This document shows, piece by piece, positions 53,048 to 64,000 of a stretch of 64,000 bases of DNA. This DNA is from Trissonchulus latispiculum. Its lineage: Eukaryota > Nematoda > Enoplea > Enoplida > Ironidae. The position numbers and the translations under genes are program-made. Position 1 is the stretch's first letter; each line of letters opens with the position of its first letter. The DNA lies in assembly GCA_030248195.1 (NCBI GenBank), contig JASAND010015508.1:89272-153271 (forward strand). The letters run 5' to 3'. The notes under the pieces were generated by a model. That model was not told the DNA's origin. It saw only the letters and a program-made list of their open reading frames with translations, and did not search any database.

Positions 53048-53659
53048 GGGTCTCTTGCGCTTTCCCCCCCAGCCCTAACTTTTGATTTTTTTGACCAATA
53101 ACTTTGAAATTTGGTGTGGGTGCATGATAGAGGCTGAAGAATTCCAAAATTAAAAAATTTTAAAGTTTTAAAAAAAATTTAAAAATTTTAAATTTTAGTT
53201 TGGTAAGGGGGGACCAAGGGGAACCAAGAATTTTTTGAAAAAAATTTTGCTGAAAACTTGCATACAAGGGTTTTCTGGGGCCTGAGCACGAATCTGAAAT
53301 CCGTTTTTCGATTCAGCTTTTCGTTAGCTCAGTATAAGCTAAAGTTGTAAGCTTAAAATGTAAGCTTATCCTGAGCTAACGAAAAGCTCAATCGAAAACG
53401 GACTTCAGATTCGTGCTCAGCGCCCCAGAAAACCCCTGTATGCAAGTTTTCAGCAAAATTTTTTCAAAAAATGTTTTGGTTACCCTTGGACCCCCTTACC
53501 AAACTAAAATTTTAAATTTTTTAAAATTTTTTAAAAACTTTAAAATTTTTTATTTTTGAATTCATCAGCCTCTAGTATGCACCCACACCAAATTTCAAAG
53601 TTATTGGTCAAAAAAATCAAAAGTTAGGGCTGGGGGAGGGGGGAAAGCGCAAGAGACCC
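53048..53659. mobile_element. Hairpin element inside gypsy gag
   Basis: 612 bases folding on themselves: GGGTCTCTTGCGCTTTCCCC at one end pairs with the complement ending GCGCAAGAGACCC, and AGCTTTTCGTTAGCTCAG pairs across the centre near 53,355. No coding region. It cuts the gag frame. Confidence 0.8.
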
Positions 53660-53722
53660 GGGCGGTGCCGCAGTATGATCCACTGGATAGATAGAAATTA
53701 ATGTCTCTCTTCGCCAGATATT

Positions 53723-53793
53723 GAATATTAAATATATATGTCAAACACTTTACTCAATATTTTTGTATTTTTTTATATTTCCCAAATACTACA
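53723..53793 (-). repeat. Putative 5' LTR remnant
   Basis: 71 bases matching both blocks of 49,285-49,413 without the 54-base insert. Confidence 0.55.
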
Positions 53794-56700
53794 AATATCT
53801 TTTAATAGACGCATTATGGAGTTCAGATGAATATTTGTTCAGTCCTTTGGTTAAGAAAAAATAAACAACAGTTTGATGTATGTCGGTACATATAGAAAAT
53901 CAAACAGTTATTAACCCGCTCACATAACAGTACGCCACAATAATGAGACAGAATAACACTGATCATATATAAACAAAATTAGAAAGATAAGTTGATTTGC
54001 ATATACAATGTTTTTCCTAGCAGCAGCATGAACCATCTTCATGCGTCGCGCGGAGTGCGACACTATTATACCAACAGATGTGATTTTAAACTATTGCCGT
54101 TTTCTACGCACATATGTCTGTCTTTAATCGTTATTATTCTGATAGTTTGCATAATGACAAGATAATGTCAAGCGATTTGTTCAATCAGTTCACTGCCATT
54201 CTAAAACCTGAACGCGACAGTCTAATGATTAGAATGATTGTGATGACAGCATTTAGTTTTTTGACAGGCATGATGTATATACTCATTGCCCATATTTTTA
54301 TTCCTGCTGGAGCAGGAATGTATAAAACGAAAATTAGTATGTTTAGTGTGTTATGAGTCATTTCTCCATTCAGAAGCCCTATCTTCAACACAGGGCTAGC
54401 TTAGGGATTTTTTGTATTCAGATTATGCAAATTAGATTTCGAAACTATATAAGCAGCAGAACTGGCTGCGTTCACGCAGTTTTCGACTGTCAGAAACCTA
54501 AACGGTTGCACCTTTTTGAGCACCAGTGTAACTTCGGAGCTACACAAAGGTGCATTAGGTAACTGGGTACTAGCTTGCGCTGGACATCACAAGTTCAGCC
54601 CAATAAGGCAAGCAAGCATAGGCCCTCCCTCATTGATCTTAAAATGACTAACCACGAGAAATGATAACTCGTAGAAATATTTACAAACGAAATAAAGGCT
54701 TAGTTTGGTTTTGCTTCATATTGGGGAGTAAAATGTGATTGTACTGATAACCTAATGATGCAATTTATTATGTTTCCTCGGGTAAACGAAGTCTGATAAG
54801 AAATGACACAAGTAATGTAGTATATAATATTGCAGATCCAAATACAAACAACGCAAGAGAAGGCGAAGATTCTGTAAAGTAAACCTGGAGCTTCAACTGT
54901 TTAGCAGAGCTTGATCAAAGACAACTTTTGCAATTGAATGATAATAGGTCTACAAAGGAATATTGCCCCCTTTTGGGGCCAACTTGTTATCTCTTAAATA
55001 ATTTCTATGTTTAAATGCTTTTGATACAATGTTTTTATCGTATTTTGCCGGTTTTTACTATTTCTTATTTTTATCTCGCCTAAAGGCGAAATAGTTGTTT
55101 TCGTTTCTGGGGCAAAATAAACTATGTCCTTATTGCTAAATTTTGTGCCTATGCTCAATGTGTATCGCACTGCCAATTTTTGTTTTTGTACAGTGGGCCT
55201 ACTCAAAAATTGTCATCGTTTTTCAACGATTTTCGAAAACTGCATTGACGAGGGGGCATCCCTGGCCGCAGTGAAAACGGTTTGAAGAATTCCTTTAACG
55301 GGATCCCATTCGGTTGAAAAATGAAAAAATGATATTATGAAGCGTAATATGCAAATTAACTTTCACAGACTGGTGTCAGTTAATCAGTGCAAGCTTACAA
55401 CAAGATGTTGCATGATGCGCTTTAGAGCCATACTGTGTGTGTGCAGCGGAACGGTGAAGGTGTATGTCCGACCAGCTGCAAATTAAAACACAGTTGCATA
55501 CATCATGAAAAAACGACACTAGTCTTAAAATCACGAGACTTCAGTTTTAGTCATATCTTTGTAGCTTCGCCGCAGTCATGTACTGTGCCGTTCTGTTAAA
55601 TCAAAATTGTAAGAGTAGAGTTCTAAGAAATGGCTGAAACTTCAGAGAAAAGATATATACCATCGAAATCGTGAATGCACAAGGGTACTGGTGGATAATT
55701 CGTCAAGAAGTCCACCTGTAGCTTGCCGTCTTAGCGGTTTAAAATTACATCTCTGCGGCTTCACACGGAATAACGTTTTTCAAGGTTAAAAAATGTTACC
55801 AACTCACTAATTTAAAAAATAACGTAAGTTTAACGTTAAGACTTAAAAATCTTAAAGAAAACCAATTTGCCATTATGGATCAACCTTAAAATGTGGCATC
55901 TGGTTTTCCAAAGCCTCCGACGAGATACTGCTACTTTCAGGAGCCCACTTGTTCTATTTTTTTTGCATATTTTTAACAATAAATAACTTATTTAAATGTA
56001 GTTGATTTAGGTAAGTCAGAAAGTATTTGCTGTTTTTAAAGTCTGATATAATTTACTGGAACAACACACCAGTAACTTGCAGTTGTTTTTAGTCGCTTTG
56101 ATCCTAAACTGAACACATCTCGTTCATCTTAAGTATTTGACAGTTTTTGTCATTCATCTATTAAAAATAGATTTTAATTGCATTGTCATGGGCTACAGAA
56201 AAAAATGAAGAGCTAGGAGTGATGCCTATTTATTCTATTGAGGTGACCGTCACACGCACTGTGTGTTAGCGTATGATTGTATATGTGCGTATTTGTACAC
56301 ATTGGTGCCTATCTGGCTGGAATAGGGCAAAGAGCCTCAGGGGATATTTGGCCACAGATGTGCGAGAGATCCTTCGAGCAAAAGGGTTTCCGAGCTCTAC
56401 TCAGAGAGAGAGAGAGAAAGAAATAAAGGGAGGTAGGGAAGAGAGTAGAGTAAAACTATGAAAGAACTGAGATTCTTATGTATGCAGGAAAGAGAAGAGA
56501 GAAGCAGCCTGTGCTAATAAGAACTGATTAGCCTCCTGAAAAATTAACCAACAGCCCTATCGCTTAGACAGAGAGTCTCCTTCTTCTTAGGGGCAAGCAA
56601 ACAAAACTTTGAGCCAAATAATGATATTGCTAATGGACTGAGATTAAGGGAGAAAGATTGACCGAACTTCTTCCTCTTCTTCTGTAACTTTTCGATGTTT

Positions 56701-57080
56701 TGAACTAGCTTAAATAGTAACTAGAACGTTATAGGATAGTTATCATCAAAATAGCGGATTTTAATCTCTCACGTATTTGTGAAAGGGTACAGATCGAGAT
56801 ATGCTTGTGTCCAAGACATAAAGCTAAACATTGGAGTACTGTTATGGATTTCCAAAATTGTTTTAAAGGGTTGTGAAGTTTGTGCCGGTGTACTCCTGCA
56901 ATCTGGAAAATTATTACGTTGCAGCAAGATTACATGTGATCGCCTAAAGAAAGGCTCGCAATTTTTACTCACAAAAGTACAAATACCGTACAAACGGAAT
57001 ATGACAGTGATTCATTTTCAAAATAAACGAAACTGTAAAAGTCGCTACCCAATTGCTGAAAGCTAAATAAATTTTTGAAC
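53794..57080. other. Stretch without recognised genes
   Basis: AT-rich, with a GA run near 56,403-56,425. Short open frames here (such as 54,114-54,356, hydrophobic) show no family signature. Confidence 0.6.
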
Positions 57081-57135
57081 TCTGCATCGCAACCCATGTA
57101 GAAACCTTTACCCTGCTCACTGAAGGTGATGAAGT

Positions 57136-58029
57136 TTGAAACTCTGTTTCGCCCCGCACGTTACCTCCATCAAGGCCAGGACAGCTGCACGCATTTCCGT
57201 TCTCAGCGCCCTGGCAGGACGCACCTGGGCACCATGTAAGGAAGATCTGAGATTGATCTTCATTTCCTACATCAGATCCCTCATGGAGTATGCCGCTTCG
57301 ACATGGTACCCTTCTATCTCGTCTACCAGTGCCAACCGCCCGGAAATCATACAAAATCAGGCGGTGAGGAAAATAACCGGGTGCTTGCCTGGAACTCCTG
57401 TGGAATATGCCAGAATGGAGGCGAACCTGCTTCCGTTCTCTCTTCGGGCGGAGGAACAAGTGGCCGTTGGATACGAGAGGAGTCTCCGCCTCCATGCGGA
57501 CAACCCCCGACGTGCAATCAGTGAACGACATATACAACAACGGTTACCATCTCAGGATTCTTGGAGGGAAAAGGGCAGGAAGGCATCAGTCTCTGCTAGA
57601 CTGGCCAACAGGGCAAGAGTCCCTATCTGCCTCCCAGCAGTTGCTCCGAGTATGATCCCGCCCAATATAACCTGCTTTGCCACGCTGGGGGCGATGTCCC
57701 CGGGGAGACGGAAGGATGAACTGACTCCAGCTGCGCTTAAGATTGCAGCCCTAGCCTCTCTCAGCGCTCTTCCCAGTGCTGACGTCACTCTCTGGACCGA
57801 TGGCGCCGTGGAAGAATCGAATCAGAAGGGTGGAGCCGGCGTCGTAATATCGGATAATCAAGGAGTCATCATTACCACCATTAAATCTCCTGCCGGAAGT
57901 ATCTGCTCCAGCCTGCGCGCGGAAGAAACTGCTGTCAACAGCGGTCTGGAATGGATTCACGACCGTCTCCGGCATCATGGCCAATCTCTTCTGGAAGCGA
58001 GCCTCTCTCTTCTCACACTAGCCTTGTAG
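57136..58029 (+). pseudogene. LINE fragment: end of reverse transcriptase region and RNase H
   Basis: 297 open codons. The first half matches the region after the reverse transcriptase core of jockey/I/R1-like non-LTR elements (FISYIRSLMEYAASTWYP, EIIQNQAVRKITGC). The second half begins an RNase H type I domain (LWTDGAVEESNQKGGAGVVI, SSLRAEETAVNSGLEWI) and stops before its end. The endonuclease and RT core are missing upstream. The frame is still fully open, so the copy may be fairly recent. Confidence 0.85.
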
Positions 58030-58300
58030 CTAGTGTGAGCGCTTGCCAAAGGTGGGAAGAGTAGGCAAAATCCATGTTGCGCATACATTTTAGCTAATTG
58101 TTCCATAGCGAAGAGTGATTTCACAGTGATCGTTATCGAATGACGACGTCTAGTGAAAAAAATTGCTCCAGCGTTGAAACCATTATTTATCTAAAATTCA
58201 CCTATTGAAAGCATAATCCTAAAGCTAATTTAACTGCTAATTTGATGGGATGTGTTACGCTAATAAAACTTCACCAACTAGAATAAAGAAGGGAGAATTA

Positions 58301-59676
58301 AAGTCTGACCAAAAAAAAGTAGAAAGCGAAATTGTTTTCTTTATATCTCAAAAGTTCTTCCAAATAGCTACCATAAAGTATGTATTTTCTGAACCGGATT
58401 GATGAAATCTTTCTTTTCGTGGAAAAACGTTTTTAAAATTTCTCGTGCGATTTCAAAGGGTGCCGCTTTTATATGTCAAGAAAAATTAGTACATAATGAC
58501 TAAAAGTGTAAAAGCGCCACACTCTTTATCAAGCAAAAAACATCATCTGCACAATAACGGCTGACCCCCCCCCACAACTGAGTATGTGCACTTCAAAGAA
58601 ATTTGCACGCTATGCCTACGTTATAAAGCTCAAAAACACAACTAGTCAGTTGGTTCAATGTGCGTCTGCTGCCTGCTTTATAACGTAGGCATAGCGTGGA
58701 ATTTCTTTGAAGTGCACATACTCAGTTGTGGGGGGTCAGCCGTTATTGTGCAGATGATGTTATTTGCTTGATAACTAAGAGTGTGACGCTTGTCACACTC
58801 ATAGTTGTTATATACTCTTGATGCTACTAATACGAGTTTTTCAGGATAGTCTGAAAGTCCTACACACCAAATTTCACCTTTTTTGGTTGAAAATTGCGTG
58901 AGTTGTTCCATTTTTCGATTTTCAAAATCCTTTGATCTTTGCCTTCTTTTCGACTTTGACTGGTTATTACTCGCGAGCTCAATGGAAAAATTTTTGATTA
59001 CATTTTCAGGACGGCCTAGGCATTCACCTGATATATCAAGTCAAATCAAAATTTGAAAGTGGATGTTTCCGAAAAATAACACTTTTTGAAACTTTTTGAG
59101 TAAAAATAACATAATCATAAAGTTCAATCTGAGCTGAATCCAGCGATATAACGTTTTCGCACCTACGACTCATATTGCGCCCGTAACAAATGTTTGTACA
59201 ATTTTCCTTATTTCAGCTGGTTTTTGCAGTTTACACTGTTTCCTGCAAATCATGTCGGCAACATCAAAGGGGGCCAGAAACAAGCTGAAATAGGGGAAAT
59301 TGTTTAAAACATCATTGCGCACTTAATATAAGTCATAGCCACGAAAGCCTAATATCGTTGGATTCAGCTCAGATTGAACTTTATCATATTTATTTTTACT
59401 CACTTTTGCTAAATTCGCTTTGCCAAAAGTTTGGGTCAAAAAGTAGTTTTTTTTAAATTTTTGTTTTTTCAAATTCTTCAATGCTACATATATCAGGTGA
59501 AAGCGGACGCCTAGGCAGTCCTGAAAATCTAATCGAAAAATCTTCTGTTGAGCAAGTCGCGAGCAATATCCAGTCAAAGTCGAAAAAGCGGCAAAGACCA
59601 AAGGATTTTGAAAATCAAAAATGGACTAACTCACGCAATTTTCAACCAAAAAACTTTAAATTTGGTATGTAGGACT
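58301..59676. mobile_element. Family-E foldback element, interrupted and truncated
   Basis: It begins TA-AAGTCTGACCAAAA at 58,299 and matches 33,461-34,797. The left arm is split by a family-A element (58,489-58,821). The centre is near 59,250. The right arm loses similarity near 59,676, so the far terminus is missing. Confidence 0.75.
58489..58821. mobile_element. Family-A foldback element, nearly complete
   Basis: About 333 bases. Ends GTACATAATGACTAAAAGTG and GTTGTTATATACTCTTGA. The body is a hairpin: CTGCACAATAACGGCTGACC pairs with its complement, and CACTTCAAAGAAATTTGCAC likewise. Near each end sits a second small palindrome of the form GAGTGTGAC..GTCACACTC. No coding region. Confidence 0.75.
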
Positions 59677-60474
59677 TTTGGTAGACGAGAATATTGTCAT
59701 GAATTTTTCCAGAAACATAATAAAACGCTGTTGCGGCTTGACATATTACTTCTCTAGACTTTCTGATTTCAGACACAAATTGCAGTACAACCGATACGGT
59801 TCCAAAAACCAGCATTGTAGTGGAACAGATCCGAGCACTAATATCCATGCGTTTTTCAATTTTCATTGAATGCCGGTGCGACGAATAGCAATCATCGACA
59901 TCAAGCAGAAATGGCTGATCCGATCAATTCGAAAGCTTGAGAGAAAGGGCGCCGCCACCCCCCTTCAGACGTCTGACCAGAATGTAAAGAAAGTGTAGGC
60001 CTCCGTGCTATGGCAGTAACGTTGGCCGTGGTTTCATCAGAAGTAGGCATAATAAATCAGTAAGTAAATTTAATCAAAAAATGCATTTCAGAAGAGATCT
60101 GATCCAAGACGGAGTATGGTTGTTCATAAAAGTAAGGCTTTTGAGCTATTTATTCAATAGAATGAATACCTGTCGAACTAAAAACACAGCACAGAGGACA
60201 TTTAATATGAGACTGTAGACATTCTGTGAATATAGTTTGTTCTTAGAAGTTTTTTGTCTAATTTATTCACCTGTTTTTAGGACTTAACTTTTCTGAATAA
60301 CCATGGTTCTAAAAATTACTTGATAGACTATTACACTATATTTGATGTCATGGTCAGGTTTAGAATCTTAATTTTATTGATTTCATTAATTCAATTAATT
60401 GTGAAGGAACGGAAGGTTATTCCATAGATTCATAAATAAATCTTGAAGGTTGACATCATAGCACTTAAGGTGGT
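59677..60474. other. Stretch without recognised genes
   Basis: AT-rich, between a family-E and a family-D element. Nothing recognised. Confidence 0.6.
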
Positions 60475-60478
60475 GATT

Positions 60479-61451
60479 CCCTTTGGTCACATAAACTTTG
60501 CACCATTATTACTCATTCATTACTTGAAGTTAAGAAGCCATTTTTATATCAAAATGCAGCTTGACATTTTCTCTTTTTAATGCATGCCATGAAACTAATG
60601 TTGCTTTTCTAAAATATTTTTAACACATTTTAGAAGAAGTATAATTTTCCAGAATTTTTGCAGACTCAAGTAAATTTTTTCGCGAGACATCGGTTATATC
60701 ATTCGATACCTCCATCAAATAGCTGGGGACGATTTTTTATTTATTGTGAAATTGCTCTTCGTTGTAGAGAAATAAGCTGAAATGTGTGCGTAACCTGTAT
60801 TTTGCCTACTTTTTCCAAATTTGTCAAGCTATTACTTCAGCTAGAAAGCAGTAATCGGGGCAACTAAAAAATCGTCCCTAGGTATATTTGTGCAGAGCAC
60901 AATTGTTCAGTAGCAGCCCTCCAACTTGCATGATGAATGCTCCAGAATCTTTGGAAAAAAATTGGTCGTGTTTTTGCAAAAACTACATTTTGTATGATAG
61001 CAGCCTACAGGATAGCAGTTGGAAGACGATCATGCGTCGGATAATTTGTCCCTGTGAGATCTTCAGATCGACCCCCTTCGTTTGATTTTACGGCTTGCGT
61101 AGTTCAAGAAATGTTGGATTATTTGATTTCTGCAAAAATGACAAGTTTTCGACGCCAAAACAAGAAAATCGCCTATATCTCACGGTAGAGAAAAGCTAGA
61201 AAGTTGCTTTAAAAAGCAAAAATGTGAAGCTCAATGAGATCTTTCGAATGAATATAGTCATAGCTGTGTAGCTGCTGCCAAACTTTCAGAAATAGGAAAA
61301 AACCGCCCTGACCGGAAATCACGAATCTTTGAATCGGGATTGCGCGGAGGGTGATAGAACGCTAAAAGAACTTATTTCGGAAAGTTTCGTCAAATTTCAA
61401 CATTAATTTATGCCGCCAACCAACAATATGTGACCAAAAGGAATCACCACC
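60479..61451. mobile_element. Family-D TTAA-flanked element, uninterrupted
   Basis: TTAA (60,475-60,478), GGTGGTGATTCCCTTTGG ... CCAAAAGGAATCACCACC, TTAA (61,452-61,455). 973 bases with inverted ends of about 18 bases. It gives the empty-site reference for the gypsy insertion at 30,597. No coding region. Confidence 0.85.
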
Positions 61452-61626
61452 TTAACTGGGTTGGTCAAAAAGTCTGTTTTTGCAAAATATATGGCACGAC
61501 AGAAGAACTTCATGAGATTTGTGGTTTCTTTGATTGAGATTTCAGGTGCCAATAGAATTACATTTTTAGTTAGTTCTCATGAAACAATCTGATCACAGAA
61601 GTGCGCGGCTACTACATTTTGAGCTA

Positions 61627-62965
61627 AAGTCTGACACAAAAATGTGTGTGCAAAACCTGTAAGGCCTCCAGTGAACTCAATATACGCCATAACCCCATAA
61701 AACCATATATTTTCGGAATCCTTGCAGCGAGATGAACATTTTTATAAAATTTAAAATTTTTTAAAATTTCAAAAATTTTAAAATATCGGTTTTTCGGGGA
61801 ATGTTTTCGGACCGTTCAAGCTATTCAGCTCATTCCTTCAGAAAAATTTTCCCGTCCGAAGACGCATCCATTGACACAAGAACGAAAAAAATCGGTTGAG
61901 AAATAAGCATTTTATTCCAAAATTTCGTTTTTCCATTTCCTTTGATGTTTGCCGCTTTTTGCAAGTTTGACTGGTTATTACTCGCGACTCGCTCAACTTA
62001 CAATTTTTTGATTAGATTTTTCAGGACCGCCTAGGCGTCCGCTTTGACCTGATATACTGGTATTTCAAATTTTGAAAATCGATTTTTTTGAAAAATACCA
62101 CTTTTTGACCAAAAATTTCGGCAAAGAAGATTTAGCAAAAGTGAATAAAAATAACATAATCATAAAGTTCAAGCTGAGCTGAATCCAACGATATAAAGCT
62201 TTTCTTGCTGCGACTTATATTGCGCCAGCAATGAATTTTTAAACAATATCCCTTATTTCAGCTGGTTTTTGGCTCTCTTTGATGTTGCCGCCGTGATTTG
62301 ACTGAAGCAGTGTAAACTAGCAAAACTAGCTGAAATAAGGGATATTGTTTAAAAATTCATTGCTGGCGCGATATAAATCGCAGCAAGAAAAGCTTTATAT
62401 CATTGGATTCAGCTCAGCTTGAATTTTATGATTATGTTATTTTTATTCACTTTTGCTAAATCTTCTTTGCCGAAATTTTTGGTCAAAAAGTGGTATTTTT
62501 CAAAAAAATCGATTTTCAAAATTTGAAATACCACATATATCAGGTCAAAGCGGACGCCTAGGCGGTCCTGAAAATCTAATCGAAAAAATTGTACGTTGAG
62601 CGGGTCGCGAGTAATAACCAGTCAAACTTGCAAAAAGCGGCAAACATCAAAGGAAATGGAAAAACGAAATTTTGGAATAAAATGCTTATTTCTCAACCGA
62701 TTTTTTTCGTTCTTGTGTCAATCGATGCGTCTTCGGACGGGAAAATTTTTCTGAAGGAATGAGCTGAATAGCTTGAACGGTCCGAAAATATTCTCCGAAA
62801 AACCGATATTTTAAAATTTTTGAAATTTTAAAAAATTTTAAATTTTATAAAAATGTTCATCTCGCTGCAAGGATTCCGAAAATATATGGTTTTATGGGGT
62901 TACGACGCATACTGAGTTCACTGGAGGCCTTACAAATTTTGTACACACATTTTTGTGTCAGACTT
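61627..62965. mobile_element. Family-E foldback element, complete, different outer arms
   Basis: 1,339 bases flanked by TA (61,625-61,626; 62,966-62,967). Ends AAGTCTGACACAAAAATGTG and its complement; centre near 62,295. The inner arms match 33,461-34,797 (CTTTGCCGAAATTT.TGGTCA, CAATATAAGTCG), but the outer 250 bases or so of each arm are unrelated. Confidence 0.85.
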
Positions 62966-62967
62966 TA

Positions 62968-64000
62968 TTTCTTGTCAGTCAAATAAAAATTGTGTGCAAA
63001 AATTCAAAAAATGATGTTGTCGTTTGATGCATTGATTATGTTGACATCCCAATTGATCGAACAGACGTCAGACTTCACAGAGCTATTGACATTACGAGCA
63101 CACCTGAGAAAGAATTTATCGCCCAAATTACCTATACATCTATCAAATGAGCATTGGGATGATGCCTTTTAATGTCAACGGCGAATTTCACCTCCCCTGA
63201 AAACACCAGAGTACTCCGACACATCTTAACAGCATATCTATCCGTAGCTAACAATCAAAAAGAAAACCGCCAGGTATAGCTGGCAACTGCCTGTACCAAC
63301 TAATCCTGCAGAGCCGCAAGTATTTCCATGGCCATCTTGCAAGACTGTTGCATGGTCGCCTTGACGATGACCTCTTACATCCTTATAGTGGCTTCTACGA
63401 ACAACTATTGAGAACTTTGCAGGAAAGCTTTTCTAATGCGGGGCACACTCCCCGGTCAAACCAGAATGTAGTCGTTGGCAGCTCAAGAAACTAGTGTCCG
63501 AACGGGATTCGAGGCTACAACAGGCCTCAGTACCATGACAGTAACGTCGCCAATAGATCCGTCTTCGCCGGCCTTGGTTTCGTCAAGGATATCTCGTAGG
63601 TAGGTTTGTCCGTGGATATAAGAATGCTCTCCTCAGGCAAAACCTCCTGCTCCTGATGGACCTTGTTCCTGAGCCGACACAAACCTTGAACTTCAATTTC
63701 TTTTAAGTGATTGTAATGTAACTGATTCTTAAAACTTGTGCGTAGTGTGGCTGAAAAGCAGTACTGTAGGCGACTTCTAGTTAGCTTAAATGGATCTACA
63801 ACTACCCCTGCAGGCGAAGTGGCGAAAAGGCTAAACTCCCAAATGCACTGTTCACATAACTGTTTGCTTTCTCGGCTCCCTTGCTTCCCCCATTCAGAAG
63901 AAAACTGTAGAAGAACCAAAGAAGAACAAGAATACAAAGGCAAAGAAGAAGAATAGGAAAAGACCCCTCAGCGTCGAGGATATCTAGGCTTGAAGTATGT
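62968..64000. other. Window end, no gene assigned
   Basis: Open frames at 62,990-63,172 (+, 60 codons) and 63,527-63,943 (-, 138 codons) have no motif, signal peptide or splice context that I recognise. They could be chance frames. Confidence 0.5.

Larger units (their letters stand above)
49285..53793 (-). mobile_element. Decayed Ty3/gypsy retrotransposon, second family
   Basis: Bounded by direct repeats 49,285-49,413 and 53,723-53,793 that share TATATGTCAAACACTTTACT and ATATTTCCCAAATACTACA. They differ by a 54-base indel and are probably LTR remnants. Inside, on the minus strand, come gag, two CCHC knuckles, protease, reverse transcriptase, RNase H and integrase, each damaged. It differs from the element at 30,597-33,165: double knuckle, YQDD box and a different integrase tail. 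Confidence 0.8.

Noticed and set aside
54114..54356. 80-codon frame with hydrophobic stretches
   Set aside because: No homology I can recognise, no splice context, and short enough to be chance in AT-rich DNA.
63527..63943. 138-codon minus-strand frame
   Set aside because: No motif or context; kept only as an unassigned frame in the window-end entry.

Overview
The window is animal nuclear DNA. It is AT-rich, with short exons, GT..AG introns and many transposons. It carries two host genes: a KANK-type ankyrin-repeat gene and a class I unconventional myosin. KANK genes are known only from animals, and the retroelement types fit an invertebrate. I cannot name the phylum from sequence alone.

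Bases 1-22,826 form one huge inverted duplication. Two arms of about 11.4 kb face each other around a 3-base spacer at 11,350-11,352. The right arm holds the last six exons of KANK (+ strand, 11,855-19,082), open and in phase, ending in TAA. It also holds the terminal exon of the myosin (- strand), so the two genes converge tail to tail. The left arm mirrors all of this. Its KANK exons (- strand, 3,733-10,872) carry frameshifts and scrambled stretches, while its copy of the myosin terminal exon is still open. KANK is cut in both arms a few hundred bases upstream of the first visible exon, at the fold, so its N-terminal half is missing from the window. Each arm also carries the same nest of small transposons.

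Bases 21,742-39,206 (- strand) hold the myosin: 23 exons with matching splice phases and about 1,100 residues covering motor, IQ neck and TH1 tail. Its nucleotide-binding loops differ from the usual consensus. Introns are loaded with transposons: two GGCC-rich hAT-type elements, a SINE-like cluster, and one 5.2-kb intron built from a TTAA-flanked element split by a deleted Ty3/gypsy element, followed by a 1.34-kb foldback element.

Bases 39,207-64,000 contain no convincing host gene. They hold a second TTAA-flanked element, a small hairpin element, a tRNA-derived SINE, a scrambled Ty3/gypsy element (49.3-53.8 kb), a LINE fragment with an RNase H domain (57.1-58.0 kb), and further foldback and TTAA-flanked elements (58.3-63.0 kb).

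I found no prokaryote-type system and no CRISPR array. The most notable items are the giant palindrome with unequal decay of its arms, the divergent motor of the myosin, and several families of foldback elements nested in one another. Element borders were read by eye; those with a target duplication are exact to a few bases and the others are approximate.
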